A stretch of 64,000 nt of DNA, taken from positions 1 through 64,000 of the forward strand of contig CAYWNA010000017.1 in assembly GCA_964459305.1 (NCBI GenBank), in the 5' to 3' direction. This stretch comes from CAYWNA01 sp964459305. Lineage in GTDB: Bacteria; Planctomycetota; Planctomycetia; Pirellulales; Pirellulaceae. Below the pieces are notes generated by a model that was given only the letters and a program-made list of their open reading frames with translations, did not search any database and was not told the DNA's origin. Numbering within the stretch: the stretch's first letter is position 1; every line of letters begins with the position of its first letter. Of this stretch, positions 18,601-25,685 are shown piece by piece. A program made the translations under genes and the position numbers.

Positions 18601-19709
18601 GCCAGACGTCTGAGAAACGCGGGGCCGTCGGTGTATTTTCCGGGATAGCTCTTTGACAAATCATCGACCGCCCGACGCAACGCCTCGGCGTCGAACAACT
18701 TCACCCGGCGCAGCGCCGCCGTCAATCGCTGTGCCTCGTCGTCCAGCGTCTTCCACGCCGGATCGTCGACCGCCGCCGGGCCGGCGATCAACTGGCCGTA
18801 GCGATCTTTCAGCCGTTGGCCAAACTCGCCCAATGCGTCAATCGTGCGTTTCGTGGCTTGGATCGCTTCGACAGGCCGGCTGAGCGCCATGGCCTGCGCG
18901 TAGACCTCCAAGTAACGTCGGTCCCCGCCGGGAGCTTGCTCTTTGACCAGCGACGTGTATGCCGCTTTCAACGGTTTGCCATACTCCTTGCACGCGCCCG
19001 TTCGCCGCGCCAGGAATTGGCGTTCGGCGGTGATGTCCGAGGGATCATCGGCAACGAACCAAGCCAGCGGCCATTTGTTGTCGCGATACCACCAGTCGCT
19101 CTGCTCGGGGAATCGCTTCTGCAGCCGCAGCCAAGCCGCCAGCTCGAGCGGTTGGGCCGGTGCGACCTTCAGCACCACCGAATCACGTCCCTTGGGACGG
19201 GAGCCGCACTGCAAGATGAGCGTCTCGTACTTGCCATCGGTCCCTACCTGCAGGAACGAAACGCCCGGCATGGCAAATCCGCGTCGGAACGTCTCGTCGC
19301 CAATCTGCAGCGGGCGTTTCTTGGCGATGCGATTCTCCACCGGATCTCCGCTGCTGCCCCCGCGCGACAAGATGGGTAGCGAACCCAAGTTGGTCTTCTT
19401 GCCCTTGGCATCCACAACCAAGGGGTCGCCAACGATGGCGGTCGCGCGCTGGTTCAGGCTGACGAGCCAGACTTCTTTCCAACCGCTGATGTCGATTCCC
19501 AGGTCTTTGATCGCGTCGCCCGAGAGTTCACCCGTCAGGACGGCCTGGGCCTGCGGTTGGTGCTTGGCAAGCACCGTGGCGCGGGACTCAGACATTGCCT
19601 CGATCCACGGCGCATTCGCGCCCAATGGCTGCTCAGCCGCGACGGGCGACAGCATCGACGCAGTGAGACCACCGAGGAGAATCGTGACAATGCAATACGA
19701 GCGCTTCAT
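15648..19709 (-). CDS. Giant exported fusion: NPCBM-like, hydrazine-synthase-alpha-like propeller with CxxCH motifs, C-terminal SUMF1/FGE-type domain
   Basis: 1,353 residues with a signal peptide (RSYCIVTILLGGLTASMLSPVAA). Residues ~50-190 resemble an NPCBM-type beta-sandwich (RRGFAMPGVSFLQVGTDG). A helical part (~190-400) is followed by a WD40/HZS-alpha-like propeller (~430-850). Two CxxCH motifs (CAGCHED near 860, CVGCHDG near 910) suggest covalent heme. The last ~265 residues form a formylglycine-generating-enzyme/SUMF1 domain: VRIPAGRFVMGD, PVIRVSYHEA, LPAESQWEWACRAGT, GLFDMHGNVSEWT, VVRGGSW, NVGFRVVCEAD. SUMF1 relatives include sulfatase activators and EgtB/PvdO-like enzymes, and the actual chemistry here is unknown. 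A short palindrome overlaps the ribosome-binding region (19709-19724). Confidence 0.82.
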   Translation of the reverse strand: MKRSYCIVTILLGGLTASMLSPVAAEQPLGANAPWIEAMSESRATVLAKHQPQAQAVLTGELSGDAIKDLGIDISGWKEVWLVSLNQRATAIVGDPLVVDAKGKKTNLGSLPILSRGGSSGDPVENRIAKKRPLQIGDETFRRGFAMPGVSFLQVGTDGKYETLILQCGSRPKGRDSVVLKVAPAQPLELAAWLRLQKRFPEQSDWWYRDNKWPLAWFVADDPSDITAERQFLARRTGACKEYGKPLKAAYTSLVKEQAPGGDRRYLEVYAQAMALSRPVEAIQATKRTIDALGEFGQRLKDRYGQLIAGPAAVDDPAWKTLDDEAQRLTAALRRVKLFDAEALRRAVDDLSKSYPGKYTDGPAFLRRLADIERRLAPDTLDEDTVTAALKLKEEILFANPLLDFDKLLVRKANDPGLTSNWTSNCSRKKVQFDNEIAVLSPVRPDGELTTLVRPPRDSFIGDIDLHWSAQEMLVTMLDEGGRWQVFEVGIDGQVLRQVTSGDDDYDNAEGCYLPDGAIIYGSTATMNGVPCVGGSAPVANLYRLEPDGETVRQVTFEQDQDWCPTVLGSGRVMYTRWEYTDAPHYFTRLLMTMNPDGTAQMSHYGSNSFWPNSLFFARPCPEHPSRFVGVVSGHHGTSRAGELVLFDSDAGRREADGAVQRIPGWGETVEPIIADRLVDKTWPKFLHPWPLSDKYFLATCKLDASASWGVYLVDVFDNLQPILEDDTYDFFEPVPLVSRPVPPALTPRINSESDDAVVFLSDVYYGPGLKGVPRGTVERLRVIAYSYGYRNIGGHNRVGMESSWDTKRILGTVPVHDDGSAMFRIPANTPITIQPLDEKGRALQLMRSWMVAMPGEVLSCAGCHEDRNAVTPSRSVLAGLGSPDRIEPWYGPARAFGFDREVQPVLDQHCVGCHDGTHSERPNFADTSKGPENYSNAYHAIHGYVRRPGPESDYHMFQPLEYHASTSELGQMLERGHHGVQLDREAWERFYCWIDLNVPYFGTWTEIAHASGNRLRNGQSIEPIAERHRELMQMYVGLSTNVELDSQQPPLDHVKFVPPPEQNEPVREYPVAADWPLAPDAAVALQAAGGTAGKTVDLGDGVEIELVRIPAGRFVMGDRQGDEPLRAVEIERAFWMAETETTNSQFRRFFPQHDSRYIDQWWKDHTTPGYPANRPEQPVIRVSYHEAMVFCDRLSSATGLKFTLPAESQWEWACRAGTDKPVSFGAANVDFSPFANLADESVHQFVVKGVNPKPAAHQDYSAFIPHAQGIDDGAMTVCDVASYAPNAWGLFDMHGNVSEWTTSDFAANDPRKVVRGGSWRDRPHRARSGFRLPYQPWQKVFNVGFRVVCEAD

Positions 19710-19724
19710 AGGAGTCCACTCCTA
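19709..19724 (-). promoter_or_regulatory. Palindrome over the ribosome-binding site of the SUMF1-fusion gene
   Basis: TAGGAGT-CC-ACTCCTA is a perfect 7-bp inverted repeat directly upstream of the ATG. In mRNA sense its first arm contains AGGAG, the likely Shine-Dalgarno. It could pair and limit translation, or be a protein-binding site; chance cannot be excluded for so short a repeat. Confidence 0.3.
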
Positions 19725-19903
19725 GTGTGAGTAGGCGGCTAAAAGGCGGGACGTCGGGATGCAGTCTTGCCGAATGAGGGGCAACTCGAACGGCGAGTGC
19801 ACTCCATGTTATTCCAAGGCCCCCAATGAATCAACCTGCACTCGTCATCCGGCAGGGGTCCCCGCCTGCCCCCGAAAGCAATCGATTGGGCAGGATTGAT
19901 ATG

Positions 19904-20001
19904 GCCGACAAAACTCGTGGGATAGGCTTCCAACCTGTCGGAAGCACAGGAAAAACGACAGGCTGGAAGCCTATCCCACGTCGCAATCGGAGTTTTGTCG
20001 G
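19904..20001. repeat. Nested palindromic repeat, family A (GGCTTCCAGCC-like core)
   Basis: Inner arms at 19916-19940 and 19956-19980 (25 nt, one mismatch) are enclosed by outer arms with GCCGACAAAACTC (from 19904) and GAGTTTTGTCGG (about 19990-20001). It sits in the 512-bp gap between 19709 and 20222, where no gene is seen. The same inner arm recurs at 34511-34567. This looks like a REP/BIME-like or non-autonomous element. Confidence 0.7.
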
Positions 20002-20162
20002 GCGCGTAAGACTTGGCCACGTCGTCTGTGGAAATCAGGCTGCCAATCGCGAGTGCCCGTGTCGGAGTGTCGACCGAGTCAGTCTATTTCGGCCTTTGCC
20101 GAGTCCCGCTTGCCAATAGCGCCGCTATACCGCCAGCGGCCCGGATTGACACTTTTCTGCAC

Positions 20163-20225
20163 GTAGCCGAAGTCGCCAGACTTTGGACAGCGCAGGGAAA
20201 ACCAAACTCTGGCGAGTTCGGCTAC
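20163..20225. repeat. Imperfect inverted repeat at the 3' end of the thioredoxin gene
   Basis: Arms 20163-20186 and 20202-20225 match at 22 of 24 positions. The right arm reaches into the stop-codon region of the TlpA-like gene (stop at 20222), so the structure may act as its terminator. It shares the GCCGAAGTCGCCA word with the hairpin at 15605. Confidence 0.6.
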
Positions 20226-20977
20226 GGGTCAGACTTGGCTGCGGGTCGTATATCTTTCGCCTGGAGTTTTCGGCCGACCGCCAGGATTCTTTCGATAATC
20301 TCGTTGGTCAACTCATAGCCTATCTGGAGTGGAAAACCTTCCCAAATCACATAGCCATCCGGTTCGAGGATGATCACGTGGGGAATACCCCAGACGCCAA
20401 GTTCGTCTTTCATGCGTTTCTTCGTGTCCACGGCACTGTAGAATTCGATCTTTGGCGTTTGCGGGTGTTTCTCGTTCAGCTTTCGGACTTGTTCTTCGCC
20501 TTCCTCGCAGATGCCAATCACGATGATCTCATCGCCGTACTTTTTGTGGAAGCCGTTCAACAGCGGGATCGATCGTCGGCAGGGTCCGCACCAGGTAGCC
20601 CAGAATTCAATCAGAACATATTTTCCCTTTGTCTCAGGCTTGTCGGTCAACCACTTTTCGACGACGAACTCCGGGGCCTTGGCCCAAAGCCACGAATGTG
20701 CCCAAAGACGCCGCTCCATCTTGAGCATCGGCGGCTTGTGGTCGTCGTCGAACGGTGAATTCGCGCCAAACCGCGGTATCTTTGCAGGATCGACACAAGG
20801 CTCGTTAGACGATGGATCAGTACGGCAGGGCTCGGCGGCCGGCTTATCGTCTTTGGATTCAGAATTTTCTTGACCAGTGCACTCCATCGCGCAGAAGGCC
20901 AACCCCAGTACCACGATCCAAGCCAGACTGGATACCCCGCCGCGGCCTACGAATTCAAATTGACGCATTCTCAGCAT
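20222..20977 (-). CDS. TlpA-like thioredoxin-fold protein
   Basis: About 251 residues from the ATG at 20977, preferred over the GTG three codons upstream because GGGAGG lies 8 nt before it. A hydrophobic signal segment (SLAWIVVLGLAFCAMEC) precedes a linker rich in Asp, Glu and Pro. Residues ~110-235 form a thioredoxin fold with the active site TWCGPCRRS, then GICEEGEEQVRKLNEKHP and the cis-Pro region WGIPHVIILEPDG. The WCGPC disulfide and TlpA/ResA-type insert imply a membrane- or periplasm-located reductant. Heme-motif proteins are encoded nearby (15648, 42287, 49057), so a role in cytochrome maturation is possible but not shown. Confidence 0.82.
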   Translation of the reverse strand: MLRMRQFEFVGRGGVSSLAWIVVLGLAFCAMECTGQENSESKDDKPAAEPCRTDPSSNEPCVDPAKIPRFGANSPFDDDHKPPMLKMERRLWAHSWLWAKAPEFVVEKWLTDKPETKGKYVLIEFWATWCGPCRRSIPLLNGFHKKYGDEIIVIGICEEGEEQVRKLNEKHPQTPKIEFYSAVDTKKRMKDELGVWGIPHVIILEPDGYVIWEGFPLQIGYELTNEIIERILAVGRKLQAKDIRPAAKSDP

Positions 20978-21006
20978 TTCGCGCACCTCCCGCCGTTATT
21001 CGGTCC

Positions 21007-21110
21007 CTATTCTATATCTACTTCGCACACCACACGGAAGCCTACGTTGGAGACTTTCCGCCATGCCGGATAGCTGAACCGAAACGCTGATCGACATGTG
21101 TGACGATGCG
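21007..21110 (-). pseudogene. C-terminal remnant of a SUMF1/FGE-domain gene
   Basis: Reading the minus strand into the TAG at 21007-21009 gives SAFRFSYPAWRKVSNVGF followed by RVVCEVDIE. This aligns with the C-terminus of the intact gene at 15648 (SGFRLPYQPWQKVFNVGF, then RVVCEAD). About 30 codons are recognisable and nothing convincing precedes them. It is a stub of a second SUMF1-domain gene, left between the TlpA-like and TolC-like genes. Confidence 0.7.
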
Positions 21111-21421
21111 AAACCGGAAACCGATACAAACGGATACAGTCTACATGCGGCGACGTATCTGAGTCTTCTTGTCTCACGCTCCGTGTCCCGCGGATAGGCC
21201 GTCACGACTGTTACAACTCCTACCACCCGAACCGTGTTGAAATCGGGATTCGATGCATGAACATCCTCGTTCAACGAAGGCGAACGGGCGGTCGAAGACA
21301 GGATGGAGGAACGATCGTGCGGGTGCTGACGGATATTGTGGCTCTCGCGGTAGTAGCAAACCTAACAGTCATAAGTGTTGTGATTCGGATTATCCGGGTC
21401 GTAACGGATATACCCCCTGCC

Positions 21422-24400
21422 ATGCAACAAGATGCCCCGCTTCTCCGCTCGCCAGGTGAACGAATAATCATCTGTGTTGTCGGCCTGCTGTTGCTTGTCT
21501 TTCCGAGCTGCTCACGAAATCGTCATCACCTGAGGGCAGATCGAGACACCTACAACGTGCTGCGCGAAAAGACCTGCTGGCGCCCGTGGCAATTGCCGGG
21601 AAGTTATACGGTCAACGCCGACCCACGCTCGCGGATGTTTGACCCGAGCGACCCCAACGATCCGATGCTGCCCCATCCCGGTCCTCATCTTTACTCCTAT
21701 CAACTGCCGCAACTTTCAGAGTCGTGGGATACGACGTCGGAGCAGCCCGAGCCAATTCCGCTTCCGCCGCCGAGCGAGATCCCATCTGAGATATTGGAAC
21801 CTGAACCGGCTGAGAGCGCGGATTCGGCTGGCTATCCGGTCCGTCTTGCATCGGCTGTGTACGAGACCAACGGGATCCGCCGTCTGCCTGTTTTAGACGA
21901 GAACGATGGTGGTGAGAACGCTGAGGATCCACCGTCCTCGCCAAAGCCCTACGCAGAGACCGAAGAAGGCTTGACGATTCAACCTGTCCCCCGCGCCTAC
22001 TGGGACGCGATTCCTCAGGCATGCTTGTCCCGCATGTTGGAGTTCGAAAGCGTCCGCGAAGAATATCGGAGCACCTTTGGAAGCGATCCGCCGGAGACCC
22101 TACGCGACCCCTCTCGCAAGCTGACGTTCAACAACATCGTCGAGCTGGCGTACCTCAACAGCCGGGAGTATCAGACGCAAAAGGAGACCCTGTACATTGT
22201 GGCGATGGCGTTGACGCTCGAACGGTACCAATACCTGTGCAAGTTCTCTTCGATCGGGAACGGTGCGCTCGTCGACTACGATCACTTGCGAACGAATGGA
22301 GCCACGGTCGATACCCTGTCTACGCCGTCGTCGCTGCGAGCGGACAAGATGCTTGCGTTTGGCGGCACGTTCGTTACAAACTTTGCAAACAACATCGTGC
22401 TGACCTTCAACGGCCCGCAAGGTTTCGCCGAGAGCATTAGTTCGGACCTGTTGTATGAGTTCACGCAGAGCGTGTTTCAGCGGGATATTGTACTCGAAGA
22501 CCTGATCCAGTCGGAGCGGAACGTCGTTTATGCCGGCCGCAACTTCGCCAGGTATCGCAAGCAGTTCTTCTTTGACCTGGCCGTGACGTACTACGAGCAA
22601 CTACTGAGTGGCTACCGGCAGATCGAGATCAACACGCAGAACTACTTCGCCAAGTTGCGAGCGTTGGAGCAGGCCGAGGAGGAGGTACGGGCAGCCGTCC
22701 GCACCGCACAGTCGCGTGTCCAAATCGACCAGATCGAACAAGGAATGCTGGACGGACGCAGGACCTTGATCGGGACCTGCAACGTTCTAGAAACAAGGCT
22801 CGACCGTTTGAAACTGACACTCGGCCTGCCCACCGAAACGCCCATCAATATCGACTTGCGGGAACTGGAAATGCTCACACGCCGCGATGAAATCGAGGTG
22901 GCGGGAGAAACCATCCAGCGCGCTCGAGAACGAGTCGATGCGCAACTCGCCAGCGAGTCTCCGGATCGAGAGGAGATTCTCAGTACCGCAGTCGCACTAC
23001 TGGAGAGAATCCTTGATTGGATGCAATTGCGCAAGCAAATTGGGCAAGAGGGAGCCAACGAGAGGGAACTTCGAGTGCTCCGGGCATACTTGCGCGTTGA
23101 CGAAGCCTACGAAGCCGTCGACCGCGCACAGCAGCAGCTGGCGGCAATGACACAGTCCGTTCCGCCAGCGCCTCCAGTGAACGTGTTTCAGGGCACCATG
23201 AATATGGTTCAGGCCCGGCTCGAGGTGGTCGCGCGGCAACTTCAACTGGCCGACGAACTGGCTGAACACTTAGACCAGCGCGGTGTCGTGCTGGCGAATT
23301 ACGTGGTGCTTAGAGATCGCACCGATGCAATTCTGGAACGCGTGGCGAGATTCCTTCAGGGTGACGGCAACGAGGATCTCAAAGCGTTGCAGCCCGACGC
23401 CGAGGCCATTTTACAGGAGCTGGAGGGCTTGGACGCCACCACGGCCCGGCGCGTGATCCGCGTCCCTGAAACGCGGCCCGATGCCCGGGCCGAACTGCAG
23501 CAGACGATGCGTGAGGTACAGCAACTGCTGGAGACGAGCGACCGGCTGACGTCCGACTTGCAGGGCCTCCCTACGGTCGACTTGTCGGTGGACGACGCGA
23601 TGGTCACGGCATTGGTGCAGCGATTCGACCTGATGAACGAGCGCGGCTCCCTGGCAGACAACTGGAGAGACATCAAGTTGGCTGCGGACGATCTGAAGTC
23701 GCGATTGAACCTCAGGGTCGCACAGAGATTTCCCGTGACACGCAACAACAGGCCGTTTGCTTTTAGCTTTGACGACAGCCGCACCGAATTGCGCGCGTCG
23801 CTTGACTTGCCGCTGAACCGTCGCCAGCAGCGCAACGGCTTTAAGAGAAGTCTTATCAACTACCAACTCGGCCGCCGCCGTCTGATGGCTTTGGAGGACA
23901 ATATCAAATTCGACGTGCGGGAGGACTTGCGGCAGCTCGCCTTGGATCGCGTCCAATATGACATCGACGTCGTCAGCGCGGCGTTGGCGCGAAATCGCGT
24001 CTACAGCACGCAGTTGGCATTCGCGCTCGGGCAGGCCGAGGGGGTCAGCGCGAGGGACTTCCTCGAAGCGCAGGACACTTACCGGCGAGAGCTGAGCACG
24101 GTCGCTAACCGTCGGTTCGGCTACATCGCAAATCGCGCCCGACTTGCGCTCGATTTGGAATTGATGATGCTGGACGATACCGGCTTATGGCCGGAACTGA
24201 ACAACGAAGACTACCAGCCCCGATTCGACCCGATCTTTCCATTCGATGCGGATCCAACGTACGGCGACTTGCCGCCCGGCGTCTGCCCGTCGAAGAAGAT
24301 TAAGCGGCTGCTGCACGTCCCGCCGCCAGGCTACCAGGTCATAGGTGTGGGGCAGCCAACGGATGCCGATGGCGAACCGGAAGCCGCAGACGACGAACTG

Positions 24401-24427
24401 CCTGTGCCGATGGAACAGGGGCAGTAA
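21422..24427 (+). CDS. Large TolC-family outer-membrane lipoprotein
   Basis: 1,001 residues from the ATG at 21422, chosen because MQQDAPLLRSPGERIIICVVGLLLLVFPSC gives a lipobox (VFPSC), written here as a motif of hydrophobic segment plus Cys30; the frame is open to 21257. Residues ~30-230 are a Pro-rich extension. From ~240 onward two TolC-type segments appear (LTFNNIVELAYLNSREYQTQ; LRASLDLPLNRRQQRN), with long coiled-coil helices between. Typical TolC proteins have 450-500 residues, so this one carries a large extra helical insert (~430-760). TolC trimers form the outer-membrane exit duct of type I secretion or RND efflux. No inner-membrane partner is encoded in the window. An IS remnant begins 3 nt after the stop. 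Confidence 0.78.
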   Translation: MQQDAPLLRSPGERIIICVVGLLLLVFPSCSRNRHHLRADRDTYNVLREKTCWRPWQLPGSYTVNADPRSRMFDPSDPNDPMLPHPGPHLYSYQLPQLSESWDTTSEQPEPIPLPPPSEIPSEILEPEPAESADSAGYPVRLASAVYETNGIRRLPVLDENDGGENAEDPPSSPKPYAETEEGLTIQPVPRAYWDAIPQACLSRMLEFESVREEYRSTFGSDPPETLRDPSRKLTFNNIVELAYLNSREYQTQKETLYIVAMALTLERYQYLCKFSSIGNGALVDYDHLRTNGATVDTLSTPSSLRADKMLAFGGTFVTNFANNIVLTFNGPQGFAESISSDLLYEFTQSVFQRDIVLEDLIQSERNVVYAGRNFARYRKQFFFDLAVTYYEQLLSGYRQIEINTQNYFAKLRALEQAEEEVRAAVRTAQSRVQIDQIEQGMLDGRRTLIGTCNVLETRLDRLKLTLGLPTETPINIDLRELEMLTRRDEIEVAGETIQRARERVDAQLASESPDREEILSTAVALLERILDWMQLRKQIGQEGANERELRVLRAYLRVDEAYEAVDRAQQQLAAMTQSVPPAPPVNVFQGTMNMVQARLEVVARQLQLADELAEHLDQRGVVLANYVVLRDRTDAILERVARFLQGDGNEDLKALQPDAEAILQELEGLDATTARRVIRVPETRPDARAELQQTMREVQQLLETSDRLTSDLQGLPTVDLSVDDAMVTALVQRFDLMNERGSLADNWRDIKLAADDLKSRLNLRVAQRFPVTRNNRPFAFSFDDSRTELRASLDLPLNRRQQRNGFKRSLINYQLGRRRLMALEDNIKFDVREDLRQLALDRVQYDIDVVSAALARNRVYSTQLAFALGQAEGVSARDFLEAQDTYRRELSTVANRRFGYIANRARLALDLELMMLDDTGLWPELNNEDYQPRFDPIFPFDADPTYGDLPPGVCPSKKIKRLLHVPPPGYQVIGVGQPTDADGEPEAADDELPVPMEQGQ

Positions 24428-24429
24428 CG

Positions 24430-24777
24430 GTGCACTTGGCTCATCCACCGGAACCGGGTCAGACCACGATGGATCAGATGCTCACCGGCCTGCTCACAGA
24501 ACTGTTTGAACGCTACAACGGCCCGCTTCCGCGTTTGGCCTACGTCACCGATTCAGGCAGCAATGAAACGGGCTACTTCCGGAAGGTGCTTCGCTGCATG
24601 GTTCACCCACGCACGGGAAAGCGTTTGGAGTGCTGCAAAACGGTTTTCACGCAACGGCTGAAGAACTCCGGCATGCGTTGGAGCCACGACGGCGCAAAGA
24701 CGATTCTAACGCTTCGCACGATCTTGCTAAGCAGGAGTTGGTCGTCAACCTATTCAGCTTCTCTGACAGCCGCCTAG
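24430..24777 (+). pseudogene. ISKra4-family transposase remnant with internal deletion
   Basis: The frame reads HPPEPGQTTMDQMLTGLL, LPRLAYVTDSGSNETGYF and MVHPRTGKRLE, then jumps directly to KTVFTQRLKNSGMRWSHDG and TILTLRTILLS. In ISKra4-family transposases these blocks are separated by roughly 150 residues, so an internal deletion has joined them. The N-terminal region is also missing. It starts immediately after the TolC stop and ends against an opposite-strand IstB fragment. Inactive. Confidence 0.75.
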
Positions 24778-25146
24778 AACCTCCATCTCCTCGCGGCTCT
24801 GCTGCACATAGCCCAGGTCGTCAATGATTAAAGCATCGTAACGAGACAGCTTTTTGATCATCTTCGGCAACTGCAAGTCCCGCTTGGCGATCAGTAGTTG
24901 TTGCACCAAGAGGCTGCATGTCGTGAACAACACCGAACGACCGCGTTGAATGAGTTGCTCTCCCAACGCACACAGGCAATGGCTCTTGCCCGAACCCGGC
25001 TTGCCGAACACTAGCAAGTTCTCGCGACGAGCCAAGAACGAACCGTCGCGGAGTGATTCCATTTGCCGAGCCGCTTGCAACGGAAGACGAGTCCACTCGA
25101 AGTTGTTCCAGGTTTTTGACGAGGGGAGTCGTGACTGATGAATCAT
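24754..25146 (-). pseudogene. IstB-like (IS21-family) ATPase fragment
   Basis: About 120 recognisable residues: LPSSKTWNNFEWTRLP, Walker A in FGKPGSGKSH, LIQRGRSVLFTTCSLLVQQL and Walker B ALIIDDLGYVQQSREEMEVL. The homology stops at EEMEVL, where the intact family continues for ~100 residues, and the N-terminal domain is absent. It is the transposition helper of an IS21-type element, truncated on both sides where it meets the ISKra4 remnant. Not functional as an IS. Confidence 0.82.
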
Positions 25147-25400
25147 CCGCGCGATTCGACTTGCTGTCCGAAGCGGCCCGCCTGTTTGATGCAGAAGAGT
25201 TGAAGTCCATCATCGAACAACTGGGCCAAGAGCTCCAGCCGTTGCCCGGGCCGAGCTCGACACGGTTATCCAGGCTGCCGCCAAGCACCGAGGTGATTGG
25301 AACCGGAGTGGCAGTTGAATGCGCGAACGTTGATTTTGACGGTGATCGACGATCGTCAGAACGTTCGGTAGCCAGAGCGGACGTGCCCACTCGTTAGAAG
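25129..25400 (+). pseudogene. Short frameshifted coding remnant, unidentified
   Basis: From the GTG at 25129 the frame gives FDLLSEAARLFDAEELKS and IIEQLGQEL, then continues in another frame as AELDTVIQAAAKHRGDWN before a stop. The composition is protein-like (amphipathic helices). The family is not recognised; it may be the N-terminus of another transposase. A dispersed GC-rich repeat (GAGGGCGAAGCTCCCGC, around 25457) follows, then the scaffold gap. Confidence 0.35.
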
Positions 25401-25553
25401 GAAGGTACCGGTCGTCTTAGAGCGTTTCCCGGAATTCACCGGAGACTTCGGTTTTGGGAGGGCGAAGCTCCCGCTGAGCCGCTTTTCCCAATGGCTTGGC
25501 GGCGCGGCGGGGGCCAAGCCCAACCCCCACGGGAAATTAGGGGGCCGCCCCCC

Positions 25554-25563
25554 NNNNNNNNNN
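25554..25563. other. Assembly gap (10 N) with unreliable flanks
   Basis: Ten Ns are flanked by homopolymer-rich sequence: G-runs of about 17 at 25590-25606 and C-runs nearby. This is typical of low-quality contig ends. Bases ~25490-25640 should not be trusted, and linkage across the gap is only as good as the scaffolding. Confidence 0.95.
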
Positions 25564-25685
25564 GGGGCCGGGGTGGCGGCTTCCCCCTGGGGGGGGGGGG
25601 GGGGGCGGGCGCGGCCCCCCCCCACGACGTGAATTTCGGGGCACGCCCCCATACGCACTGGCAGGAAGAGCTGTAAACAGTCGTC

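Noticed and set aside
24821..25390. 189-codon minus-strand frame across the IstB fragment
   Set aside because: It is the shifted frame of the IstB fragment and reads as low-complexity Ser/Arg/Ala sequence without motifs.
25585..25625. Long G and C runs as a G-quadruplex
   Set aside because: They flank an N-gap and look like low-quality contig-end sequence.
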